From Raffaelea ambrosiae (taxonomy: Eukaryota > Ascomycota > Sordariomycetes > Ophiostomatales > Ophiostomataceae): a stretch of DNA of 64,000 bases. Of this stretch, positions 11,239 through 20,965 are shown one piece after another (the stretch's first letter is position 1; every line of letters begins with the position of its first letter). The notes below the pieces were generated by a model, which was not told the origin of the DNA, did no database searches, and saw only the letters and a list, made by a program, of their open reading frames with translations. The position numbers were made by a program, and so were the translations under genes. The DNA lies in assembly GCA_002778195.1 (NCBI GenBank), contig PCDI01000004.1, positions 1,186,733-1,250,732 on the forward strand. Reading direction: 5' to 3'.

Positions 11239-14200
11239 ATGGACTCCCCGTCCGGGCTCGGGGCGTCGTCGCCCGACCCATTGAATGACTCGGACGAGTT
11301 GGGATCCTTTCTGCCGCTGTCCTCAGCTGTGAAGCGTGTCACGCGTAGCCACCAGTCGACGCGGTTGCTCTCCCTGGGCGAGCAAAACAAGGCCACATCG
11401 ACGTTTTCCTCACCTCGCAAGCAGACCTTCCACCTCGACGTGGGAAACAACATATCGCCGCAGAAAATCCGAGTCACTGTGGAGACAGACGACCAGGGAA
11501 ATGAGGAAAACCTGGAAAATGAGGCCAGCAATGGCCGAAGCCACAAAAAGGGAAGGAACGATGCAGTCCGCCGTCGCCTATTCACGAACGCACCTTCCTC
11601 GACTTCCAAGTCTGCCCCGCGTCGCCAGGGCGCTCCTTCCTCAAAATCCGTCTCGCCCAGCAAGTCTGCCAGAAAATCTCTGAAGAAAACAACAACAACT
11701 ACTACTACTACCAGAGTTCCTCTTCGCGATCTTTCTGACGAGGACAACGATCACTTCTTCTTCAACGATCAGTTCAATCATCAAGATACTACCATCATGG
11801 CTCCTGCTGCCACCCCCAAGCCTCGTCGCGGGCGTCCCCGCCGCACTGCTACTCCCCTCCCTGCCAGAGCAGCTGGATCCAAGCGCTCTGCGAGCCCTGA
11901 AGCCTCTGCTTCGACTGCTGCCACTCCCGCCAAGCGCACGCGTCGGTCCAGAACTGCATCTCCCAAGTTGGAGGAAGAGCCCATCTTCGAGACGGCTGAT
12001 GCTGCTGCTGAGCCCAGTCCGGTCAAGAAGACAACCAGGGCCACTCCGAAGAAGGCAACTGCCAGCTCGGCCAAAAAGACTGCCGCCAAGGCCACGCCCA
12101 AGAAGACAACCAGAGCTTCGGCAAAGAAGGACAGCACCAGCGCAGTCCAGTCGACTCCGCGTCGGAACCCCAGACGTGCCACCACGGCCTCAGCTGCCTC
12201 TGCCAGCGCCAGCGAAACCGAGTCTGCCGCTGAGTCTCGTCCGCGTCGCCGTGGTCGGCCTCGCCGCCGGCCTGCCAACGCTGACGAGATGGCTGCCATT
12301 GCTGAGCAGAACGAGTCGATCGAGCAGCTCCCACTGCCGGACATCTCTGCTCCCTCTGTGTCACCCGCTCCCACTGCTGAGACGGATCTGAACACACAGT
12401 CTCGCGCCCCAGCTGAAGACCGAGCAGCTCCTGCCTCTCCCACGACCACCTCTCTCTCCTCTGTCGACCTAATCCGCACTCAGACTCCAATTGTCGAGAG
12501 CGACGACGAGATTGCCTCTGCCCGTCAGACGGAGAGCATTCCTCAGATCTCTACGCCTCGCCTTTCCACTCCTCGGGGTTCTGCGCAAACCTTTGCCCAT
12601 ATTTTCACCCCCCACTTTTCCTCTCCCCAGATGTCGACTCCTCGGGCGTCCACCCAGACTTCTGCTCGGATTTCTACTCTCCGGCACACCATTTCTCCAG
12701 GTGAAGACGAGCTGACACAGATTCAGCCAGCGTCCACCAACATCCAGAACGGCAGCATTGAACCTGCCACGTCTGTCAATGACGACGACCACGTTCCTGC
12801 TGTTCTCGCATCTCTTATCAATGAAGACGCCATCGCAGAGGCCGCCCATGTCAACGATGAAGAGTTCCTCCCTGCGCCCGCCACTGAGCCGGCTGCCATT
12901 CACGAAGAGCTCGCAACTGTCCTTGACCATGGAGAAGCCGCGACTGAGAACGACTCCGCTTCCATTGAGCACGGCGATGCCATTGAGGAACATGCCTTTG
13001 TCGAGGATGAAGAGATCCCCCAAGCCTCCACTAAGGATGAGAAGCCCAATGCCGAAAGTGCTGCTGCTGCTTCTGCTGCTGCCACTAGCATTGATGAGCC
13101 CGAGACACGCCTGGTCAGTGAGTCCATTGAGGAAGTGGAGACCACCGCGACGAACCATCCCGCGGACGACAATAGCAACTACGGCGGCGACAATGCCAGC
13201 AACAGCGGCGACAATGCCAGCAACAGCGGCAACAACAACCACATTGAAGGGTTTGCCATGTCCACCCATATCGACACTGAGATTGTCGTTGAGGACCCTG
13301 CTGCCAACAACTACAGCAACAACTCTGATGCATTCTATGAACCATCATCCCCTCCTGCTCCTCCTCGTTCTGCTCGGCTCCACGAAACTTCTTCTCCTGC
13401 AATCCGCTCTGCCCCTATTCATGACCTATCTTCTCCACCAGCCAGTCATCATGGTGCTCTCTATGACCCATCCTCACCCCCTTCTCCATCTCTTCAGCCT
13501 GCAAGCCACTCTGCTGCAGCCCGGGATTCATCGTCTCGTCCTTCATCTCCCACACCTGCAAGTCAATCTGCTGCAGTTCTGGGTCCATCTTCTCCGTCTG
13601 CATACCACCCTCTCCCATCATCCATACAGCCTCCTCCCCACTCATTTGTCGCTCCATCCGGCTCTACTTCGTCCGACGGCGATGGTGAGATTGATGTCGT
13701 TGCCACTGATGCTATGACTGAAACAGGAGAGCACTCCGACGTTGAGCCGCACCACAGCGATGCCGCTCACACGAGTATCCGCGATCAAGATACGATTGCC
13801 CAAGGAGAAGACTTCAGCATGATTGGAATGGAATCTCTCCAATCTAGCATGCACATGTCACACTCAGAACTCCCCGAAATGGGTGAGATCACTAGTCGCA
13901 TTGTGAGCCGAACGCTTGAGTCTCTTCGCCATGGCAACCAAGATGATAACGATGACGAGCGCGGCATGAGTACCCTCGATTTCATCATCCAACCATCTGA
14001 CTCCACTGCCTCATCTCTCGCCCCTTCTCCTGCCCCTCCCTCTGCTTCTCACTTTTCGGCTGCGGCCAGCTCGTCACCTGTTCACATCAGCAACAGGGAC
14101 TTTGAGAGCTCTCATCTTTCCCAACGCTCGTCTCCGCTCCGCCCTGTCGGAAGCCCAAAGAAGAGACAAGAGCCACTTGGGAAACTCATCGCCCGCAAAT

Positions 14201-17200
14201 CTTTGCACGAGGCACAGGCTGAGGCCACACCCTCTACTTCTCACTCGGTCGGATCTACAGAAGACCCAGAGCCCAGCGTCCATGGCGAAGCTCACCACCC
14301 GGTGCAGACTGCAGATGCCTTTGAAGACTCGTTTTCCGAGATTCCTGAATCGATTCTTGAAGCTGCCATTCCCGAGACGACCAATACCGTCTACTTCTCA
14401 CAGCAGCAGGCTGACCTCACTGGAAGGGTCCCCTCACATGCTTCTCCTTCTGCCCAAACAGGACCTGGGCGCAATGAAGATCAGATTGGAGAGAGCGATC
14501 AAGACCATGCCCCACTGGATGGACCAGTTTCTGATGATCCCATTCACTTTTCCACTGGAGCAGCAGCCGCCGCATCTTCTGCAATCAAGGAAGTGCGCAC
14601 CATGCCACACATTGAAGTATCCTCCCACCACAGCGACGACGACGTCAGCAATGATGGTGATAACGAGGACGATGATGATGGCGAAGTTGCTCATGCTCAT
14701 GTGCAAAATCTCAAGGCACCGTCTGAATCAGACATCATATGCTCTCCCTCACTTCGTGCTACGCAGCCGTTCAATCGTGTTGCTCGCCCACCATCTCACA
14801 TCACAGCTCATGGCAGATCATCCAAGACGCCTCCAGCTATGTTGTCATCAGCCCGACCGCATCCTGCTGCAGGCCGCCATGTTGAAAGCAGTGATCAAGC
14901 AGATCGCCTTTCGTTAGCTTCGGATGGACTACGTCCAAGCCTTTCGCCCATTGTGCGTGCAGGCAGAGCGCTTCAGAGTGTCACATCAGACCCGCCCTCG
15001 CCCAAAGACGGCGACCCTTTTCTTCGGAGTCCCTTCCGCAGATCTATCACTAGAGAAGTGCAGTCTCCAGCTGAGACTCCACAGCACGACGTGGCCAGCA
15101 CATCAGATGCGCCGCAGCCCACTGAGGCTACGACTCCGGCTCCTGTTGAGGTTACGACTCCTGCACAGGCACAGGCACCACCCTCGTCAGCAAGGCCCTT
15201 GTGGTCAATAGCCATGGCACCCCTTAGCGGGCTGAAATCTCTGGTTGTGAACAGTGCTCAGATCATTTCTCCCCGCTTGCTATCATCCGCATCCGCATCC
15301 CCGGCACCACAGGCGCAAAGCACATCCTCCCATTCTCCCAGAAGACGCACTGCAGAAGATGCGGAATTAGACGACCCTTCTACTCGCCTAACATCCTCTC
15401 GTGCCAAGAGACAAAAAAGGTCTCCTTCAGCCACACATTCTACACCTGCCCGCACTCCGACACAGCGCCGGACTGGCTCGAGCAGTGGAAGCAGCCGATC
15501 ATGGCAAGCACGCTTTTTTAGAGAAAACAGCGTTGCTGGTTCGATTACTGGATTCGCTAGCAAACTGGTTTCCCGCAATCCTGGCAGTGGAAACCCCAGT
15601 CAGACCCACGATGAGCCAATCGCCGATAGCAACGCACACGGTCTTGAACTTGAGCCTCATGCCAATGATCCCATGCACGTTAATGACGACGATGTGGTAA
15701 TGGCAAACCCACCATACGCTCGCCGCCATGAGATGAACATTGATGAGAACGATGATGATGTGGACATCTGGGCCGTTGAAGCAGCGAGAACTCCTCGTCC
15801 TGCGCCGGCTTCCACCAGCATTCCCGAGATCCCTCTCATGATTTCTGACATCCCTCAACATCCCATCCGTCGGCGGGGTGATAGCTCATTGAGAACCGGG
15901 CTTATTGGCAATAATGATGACAATAGCAACGTGTTCTCGCTGCTGCAAACGGAAAGCGATACTAAGAATGCTTCGCCTCCTGACAGTCCGCAAGAGCGCC
16001 CTGCTGAGTTCAACTTGGATGACTTCTTCTCCTCACCTATCGCTGTTCCACGAATGCTTCCTCCTACCTCTGAACAAAACATCAAGTTTAACGAAAAGAG
16101 TCGCCTGGAGACTCTGGAGCGCCTCTTGGAACACGAGCGCGAGCGCGATATTCGAGCCGCTGAGGAGGAAGAGAGAGAGATCCAGGAAGAATTCGAGAGA
16201 GAGACGAGAAGAATAAAGGCTAGAAGGGCTCGACAACTCGAGAAAACCCGCAAAAGACTATCTTCCGAGAACCATTCGGATGCAAGCGCTGCCACCTCCA
16301 CACCGTCCTCCAATGCTCCAGCTCCAGCTGCGTCGGCATCCACCACACAACCGCCTTCAGCGTCAATTGCCACACACGCCACATTATTGTCAGTAGAAGG
16401 CAACAAAGTTGAGAATGGACGCCAGTCATACGGATACACTGCACCTAGCGAAACGGATGATAGCAGCATGGTGGCACCGTCCCCCAGTACCAGGGATGCC
16501 CAGCGGAGAAAAGTGATCAGCGGAACCATGGGACTCACAACCAGCTTGAGACCACTCGCACGAGTTGTTGAGACGGGCAGCCCGACCAGAAATCAACTGG
16601 CTCCACGCACAGCCCAGGGCACGTTCAACGAGACGGAAAGCCCAGAGGATGCCACGATCACCGAATCTGCGGCCGCCTCCAGCCAACAAGATGCAAGCTC
16701 GCCGGCCCGGCCTGAACAGGCCCAAGATGACCACACGTCGTCCGCCTTTGACGCGATGTGGCAGACCATGCCGGAGGGACAGGAGCAGACTCGGCCAGGC
16801 CACAGGTCAGAAGAAAGCTCACTGTCCTGGCATGGACAAGCCCATCGCGTCCGCAGACAATCTGCGTTTGAGGCATTGTGGGAAAACCTGCTGCCGCAAG
16901 AGCAGGGACAGGCCCGGCCAGAGAGCCAGCATGTGCTGGAGGCGGAATCCGAACGCGAAACAAATCGCGAGGCGCAGCGCAGGCCACAGCGCCGCCAAGA
17001 ACCAGAACCAGGGTCAGGTCACAGGCCCTGGTCTCTCTCCGAACTCCACGATGAACTGGAGCCAGCACGCCAACCGGATCGCCAGCCAAGCCAGCCACCG
17101 GAGCGGCAACCAGTTCAGCCCGAGGCAGAGCGTGGGCCACAGCGCCTGCCCGGGCACCGACCAGAGCCTTTCGTGCGCACGGCCAGGACTGTCTTCTTCG

Positions 17201-18111
17201 AGGACACGCCCGAACTTCGGCCGGCAGAGGAACCCGCCTTCACACAAGAGGAGGCGTCAGACGAAGAAGAGTCCACCTTCTTGACGCCTGTGTTGAAGCC
17301 TCTGCCGGACAAGTCGGCATCGCCAACAAAGTCCTGCCTGCGGCCTGCCACGAAGCCGAAGACGCCTGGTCGGGTTGTGGAGTTCACCAGCAGCACAATG
17401 ACGGCGGACGCAGAGGACGGTGAAGTCCTGGCTGAGCGGGCAGCCAGAGACGAAAACGCTCTGCGCTTCGCCGAGCATTTTGCTCTGGACACGGAGAACA
17501 GGGTCGCAAGAAGTCCGTTGCGACCATACAATGAGGACGGTGATGTTCTCATGACTGATGTTAGAGACATCAGCATGGAACTAGCCTCCTCCGGCACCGG
17601 GAGGGGTTACGTGGTTGACCGAGAGCTGTCGGACATGATGCTGTCCGACACGCACCAGATCAGTAACCCCTCCCCCTTCGCGACCACAGGGCCGTCAGCC
17701 AATTATGGCCGGCCAGTCCTCTACCCAGTCCAATTTGCTAGAAGCAATTGGCAGGCGCCGGAGGCAATAAGATTGCCTCCGCCCCGCGACTGGACGCTGG
17801 AGGACTGGCTGGCCCTGGCCAAGGTCGTGAAGGAGTTCCGTCAACAGGGCCCGCTGAACTTCAAGCTGCAGCACACGACTCCGGCAACTCGGAAGGCGGA
17901 GCAGCGGGGCTCCGGGGTGCTGCTCGACAAGGTGGTCCACGATAAGTACAGGGCCATGGTGGTCAAAGACTGGCACCTCGACATCGTGGACGCCTTTCAC
18001 ACCCGTGCCGGGTTAATCTGGAACGAGCATTATCTGCTCAGGCGATTGTTCTCACTGTTCATCGCCGAAACCCGGCACGGGGTGTTTGAGCTAGCCCCGG
18101 AGCGAGCATGA
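11239..18111 (+). CDS. Giant AT-hook nuclear protein, 2290 residues, single exon
   Basis: One uninterrupted frame of 6873 nt starts MDSPSGLGASSPDPL. AT-hook cores (RGRP flanked by basic residues) occur near residues 193-201 (KPRRGRPRR) and 333-345 (RRRGRPRRRP), within Lys/Ala/Pro-rich sequence like histone H1 tails. Most of the chain is low-complexity and acidic (Ser, Pro, Asp, Asn runs). A charged coiled-coil-like helix lies near 1615-1675 (LERLLEHERERDIRAAEEEE). A 40-residue period repeats SAFDAMW (about 1835) as SAFEALW (about 1875). The last 125 residues (from IRLPPPRDWTLEDWLALAKV) form the only globular-looking domain. Ascomycete proteins with this plan are labelled AT DNA-binding protein; the function is not known to me. 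A chromatin or nuclear-architecture role is inference. The first ATG was chosen because the N-terminal block is Ser/Arg-rich in the same style. Confidence 0.85.
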   Translation: MDSPSGLGASSPDPLNDSDELGSFLPLSSAVKRVTRSHQSTRLLSLGEQNKATSTFSSPRKQTFHLDVGNNISPQKIRVTVETDDQGNEENLENEASNGRSHKKGRNDAVRRRLFTNAPSSTSKSAPRRQGAPSSKSVSPSKSARKSLKKTTTTTTTTRVPLRDLSDEDNDHFFFNDQFNHQDTTIMAPAATPKPRRGRPRRTATPLPARAAGSKRSASPEASASTAATPAKRTRRSRTASPKLEEEPIFETADAAAEPSPVKKTTRATPKKATASSAKKTAAKATPKKTTRASAKKDSTSAVQSTPRRNPRRATTASAASASASETESAAESRPRRRGRPRRRPANADEMAAIAEQNESIEQLPLPDISAPSVSPAPTAETDLNTQSRAPAEDRAAPASPTTTSLSSVDLIRTQTPIVESDDEIASARQTESIPQISTPRLSTPRGSAQTFAHIFTPHFSSPQMSTPRASTQTSARISTLRHTISPGEDELTQIQPASTNIQNGSIEPATSVNDDDHVPAVLASLINEDAIAEAAHVNDEEFLPAPATEPAAIHEELATVLDHGEAATENDSASIEHGDAIEEHAFVEDEEIPQASTKDEKPNAESAAAASAAATSIDEPETRLVSESIEEVETTATNHPADDNSNYGGDNASNSGDNASNSGNNNHIEGFAMSTHIDTEIVVEDPAANNYSNNSDAFYEPSSPPAPPRSARLHETSSPAIRSAPIHDLSSPPASHHGALYDPSSPPSPSLQPASHSAAARDSSSRPSSPTPASQSAAVLGPSSPSAYHPLPSSIQPPPHSFVAPSGSTSSDGDGEIDVVATDAMTETGEHSDVEPHHSDAAHTSIRDQDTIAQGEDFSMIGMESLQSSMHMSHSELPEMGEITSRIVSRTLESLRHGNQDDNDDERGMSTLDFIIQPSDSTASSLAPSPAPPSASHFSAAASSSPVHISNRDFESSHLSQRSSPLRPVGSPKKRQEPLGKLIARKSLHEAQAEATPSTSHSVGSTEDPEPSVHGEAHHPVQTADAFEDSFSEIPESILEAAIPETTNTVYFSQQQADLTGRVPSHASPSAQTGPGRNEDQIGESDQDHAPLDGPVSDDPIHFSTGAAAAASSAIKEVRTMPHIEVSSHHSDDDVSNDGDNEDDDDGEVAHAHVQNLKAPSESDIICSPSLRATQPFNRVARPPSHITAHGRSSKTPPAMLSSARPHPAAGRHVESSDQADRLSLASDGLRPSLSPIVRAGRALQSVTSDPPSPKDGDPFLRSPFRRSITREVQSPAETPQHDVASTSDAPQPTEATTPAPVEVTTPAQAQAPPSSARPLWSIAMAPLSGLKSLVVNSAQIISPRLLSSASASPAPQAQSTSSHSPRRRTAEDAELDDPSTRLTSSRAKRQKRSPSATHSTPARTPTQRRTGSSSGSSRSWQARFFRENSVAGSITGFASKLVSRNPGSGNPSQTHDEPIADSNAHGLELEPHANDPMHVNDDDVVMANPPYARRHEMNIDENDDDVDIWAVEAARTPRPAPASTSIPEIPLMISDIPQHPIRRRGDSSLRTGLIGNNDDNSNVFSLLQTESDTKNASPPDSPQERPAEFNLDDFFSSPIAVPRMLPPTSEQNIKFNEKSRLETLERLLEHERERDIRAAEEEEREIQEEFERETRRIKARRARQLEKTRKRLSSENHSDASAATSTPSSNAPAPAASASTTQPPSASIATHATLLSVEGNKVENGRQSYGYTAPSETDDSSMVAPSPSTRDAQRRKVISGTMGLTTSLRPLARVVETGSPTRNQLAPRTAQGTFNETESPEDATITESAAASSQQDASSPARPEQAQDDHTSSAFDAMWQTMPEGQEQTRPGHRSEESSLSWHGQAHRVRRQSAFEALWENLLPQEQGQARPESQHVLEAESERETNREAQRRPQRRQEPEPGSGHRPWSLSELHDELEPARQPDRQPSQPPERQPVQPEAERGPQRLPGHRPEPFVRTARTVFFEDTPELRPAEEPAFTQEEASDEEESTFLTPVLKPLPDKSASPTKSCLRPATKPKTPGRVVEFTSSTMTADAEDGEVLAERAARDENALRFAEHFALDTENRVARSPLRPYNEDGDVLMTDVRDISMELASSGTGRGYVVDRELSDMMLSDTHQISNPSPFATTGPSANYGRPVLYPVQFARSNWQAPEAIRLPPPRDWTLEDWLALAKVVKEFRQQGPLNFKLQHTTPATRKAEQRGSGVLLDKVVHDKYRAMVVKDWHLDIVDAFHTRAGLIWNEHYLLRRLFSLFIAETRHGVFELAPERA

Positions 18112-19996
18112 GCAAGCCTGGCCAGCTTGCTTGTGCTCCCCTGTTCGTGCGGAACCAGACAAGTGGCCAAACTATCGTTTGGAAGAAAAGTCTATTTTTT
18201 TGTGTTTTTGTGTTTTTGTGTGTGTTGTGTCTCCCGGGTTTTGCGTCTGCTGCGTCTGCTGGGTTTTGTCCGATGGACTCTGTTTGATGGGGTTTGTCTA
18301 CTGGGGTTTGTGTCTGTTGGGTGTTGCGTCTACTGGTATTCTGTCTGTTGAGTTTGTTTGCAGGGGTTTTTTGCTTTTTTTTCTTTTTCTTTTTTTGGTT
18401 TGGTTTGCATGTACGATAAACTAGCATTTCCGGGAGTTTGGGACGAGAAAAACGAGATACCCGGGTTTGATTTCTGCATTGGGAGACACAACAACGCATG
18501 TACAGAAAACAAAACGCCTACTGAGGGGCCTGGAGTTCAGGTATTTTCTATTGCATGGTTGCTATGTTGGTTCTGCCCCCGAGGCTGGTTACGAGGGGAA
18601 AGAAGCAAGCGGGACTTGGATAGAAAGGCCACCCCTTGGTTGGGCTTTATTTTGGGTTGAATTTCGGGTTTCATGGTTCTCAATGGCAGCGAACATATTA
18701 TGCGACTCTCGAGACGGTTGCTCATGAGGAACGAACTTCAACTTACTGGCGTCCCGTGCGATACGACGGACCCTGGGGGAGAACCTTGGAAATTGAGTTG
18801 TGAGTCGGAGAGCTCACTTGGAGTGTAAGAGGGAGAGCTCAGAAAGCAGAGAAAGCAGAAGACACTCTCCCTCCGGGATGGTGCCCAATGTCGAGCAGCA
18901 AGCGACAACTTAAATACCGAGTACCACAGTTGGAAGTGTTGATTCACTGGCTGCCAGTGGGAAAGGTACGGTTATAAGTCATGTATATAGACGGGAACCG
19001 GGTCTGGATACCGAAAACAGAAGGCGTGTGTTTATAACGAGCAATTTGGTGAGCGCGCTCTTTTCGTGCTGGTGCAATGGTGTGCGTTTAGACCTCCCTT
19101 TGGTCGTTGGGCGCAAGGCCGGGTGCTAGAAATGCGGAAGCGAGATTGACGACAAGAAAAGGCGAACGGACACAGCCTCCCGTATGCATGTAATTAACGC
19201 TGTGCCTGGACTGCGGCCAGTTGGGAGGGGGATTTGCCATGCACTTGCGATTGGCGGCGATCGCACGATCTGCAGTAAAGTGCCGAGTTTTGTAGAAAGT
19301 TCAGGCTCTAACGCGTGTGTCTCAGATCCGAACGACATCTCGCGATTTCCTTTTGGAAATCTTGTGGGAAACAAAAACAGGCTATCAGTCATTGATTTCA
19401 GCGTTCTGTATGTGCTTTGGTATTATTATGCAAAATATGCGGTCTACCCCGACTGTAACTGCTAGCTGTGGTATCGTGATAAAAGTGTGTCTTTTTCTCT
19501 GTAGGCGTGCCCGTTCCAGACTCTCTCCCAATAGACCGTCCTATATGTGAATCAACAAATTGCAAGAGGCAGTGTAAAGGCGAAATGCAAAGGCGAGATG
19601 CGAAAGCGAAGGAAAAGCAAAAAAAAAAAAATACAATACAAAATGAGCAGTGCGGGGAAAAACGCCGAATGATGCCACTGGACGTGCCATACAGGAAAAG
19701 ACAGAAAGAAATGAGTAGCAATAGTAATAACACTGCCCAGGGGGGGCAAGGCGGCCATGTGCTGTGCCTTGCATCGCCCCCCTGGTCAAATACACAAAAA
19801 AGGAGAAAACAAGAATGAGCCGCTTGAAAAAACGCCCGTGGTCCAGATAATATCGAAACAAACAACAAAAAATTGCCCCCCCTCTTATTGCTCAATATTG
19901 TTGAAAATGACCCCCTCAAATTGGGTCCCCCTTTTCGAGGCGAAGCCACACTGTCTTGTGTGATAAATCAGCCTTCTCTCGGTCTCGCGTGACCGC
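18112..19996. other. Convergent spacer, T/G-rich
   Basis: The spacer lies between the 3' ends of the AT-hook and calcipressin genes. The part 18195-18410 is strongly T/G-rich with repeated GGGTTTTG and GGGGTTTG-like words. The rest has short frames only, and I find no gene. Confidence 0.55.
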
Positions 19997-20965
19997 TTAT
20001 GCGTCGTGCATCAGCTCGACTGGTGGCCGTGCGGTGTGGGCCTTGATGGGTGGCCGGACGACGCCGACCATGCCCATGCCGTCGTAGCCGACTGTGGCTG
20101 ATAATGGCGAGGCGGACGACGATGCCGGGGAGTTGGCGTCGTCGACCATCATGTCGTCCTCGTAGTCCTCGTCGGGCTCGGCGGTCAGGTCCTCGACGGC
20201 AATGGCCGGCAGGTCCGAGTGGTTGCTGTGGTCCTCGGGCTGGTACAGGATCAGGGTGGAGCTGCGGCTGCGGTTGGTTCGAGGAGCAGCAGCAGACATG
20301 GACATGGACGTGGCTGTTGCAGGCGTGGCCGAGTCGGGCGACGGCACGTCGTCGGACGCCTGGTGGTGCAGCTTGGCCAGCGCCTCGGCCAGGTCTTCCG
20401 GGTGCACCAGCTTGTTGGGCGCGCCCTCCAGGTGCATCTCCCAGCCGTGCGGCGGCGACGGCGGCGGCGAGATGAAGAAGAGCTTGCCGGCGTCGGGAAG
20501 CGCGAGGTGCTGGTCTTCCTTGGCGATCAGGTTCAGCGGCGTCGGGCGGCCAAAGTACACCTGGCACGGGTGGCCCAGGATGGCCTCGCCCTGCCAGACG
20601 GTGCGCACGCGGGCGGCGTCGTCGGCCGAGTGGAAGGAGGCGACGACGCGACGGAACGACTTGAGCGGGGCCCACGAGTGCAGCGGCGCCGTCTTCTCGA
20701 TGAGGTCGCGGATGGTCTGGAGGTTGTCGGGGCGGAAGATGTCGGGGTGGGTGAGGTTGGTGAAGAGGAGGGTGTTGGTGGGCGTGGCGGGCGGCTGGAG
20801 GGGCGGCAGCGCCGAGAGATCGAGGGTGAGGCCGGCCTTGTTTTTCCTCGATGGTGAAGACGAGGCGGACGACGTAGACGTGGTCGAGGAAAGGGAGTTG
20901 GAGCGCTCCAGAGAGGAGGAGACCGGTGCCGGTGGGAAGGCGGTCATCGTAGCAGGGGAGGCCAT
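19997..20965 (-). CDS. Calcipressin (RCAN/Rcn1 family calcineurin regulator)
   Basis: A single exon of 322 residues. After a Ser-rich N-terminus, an RRM-like fold begins at TNTLLFTNLTHPDIF (about 64-78) and continues through FRRVVASFHSADDAARVR and CQVYFGRPTPL. The family signature FFISPPPSPPHGW at about 163-175 is the LxxPPxSPP phospho-motif that contacts calcineurin and can be phosphorylated on its Ser residues. The C-terminus has acidic DEDYEDD followed by HTARPPVELMHDA, the conserved calcipressin tail. The protein should bind the calcineurin catalytic subunit in the cytosol and tune Ca2+ signalling (Rcn1 in yeast, CbpA in Aspergillus). Expression is usually under Crz1 feedback, but I could not identify a clear Crz1 site upstream. 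No intron is needed. Confidence 0.93.
   Translation of the reverse strand: MASPATMTAFPPAPVSSSLERSNSLSSTTSTSSASSSPSRKNKAGLTLDLSALPPLQPPATPTNTLLFTNLTHPDIFRPDNLQTIRDLIEKTAPLHSWAPLKSFRRVVASFHSADDAARVRTVWQGEAILGHPCQVYFGRPTPLNLIAKEDQHLALPDAGKLFFISPPPSPPHGWEMHLEGAPNKLVHPEDLAEALAKLHHQASDDVPSPDSATPATATSMSMSAAAPRTNRSRSSTLILYQPEDHSNHSDLPAIAVEDLTAEPDEDYEDDMMVDDANSPASSSASPLSATVGYDGMGMVGVVRPPIKAHTARPPVELMHDA

Noticed and set aside
18195..18410. T/G-rich GGGTTTT words resembling telomeric repeats
   Set aside because: The spacing and sequence are irregular, with no run of TTAGGG; the text is simply T/G-rich 3' flanking DNA.
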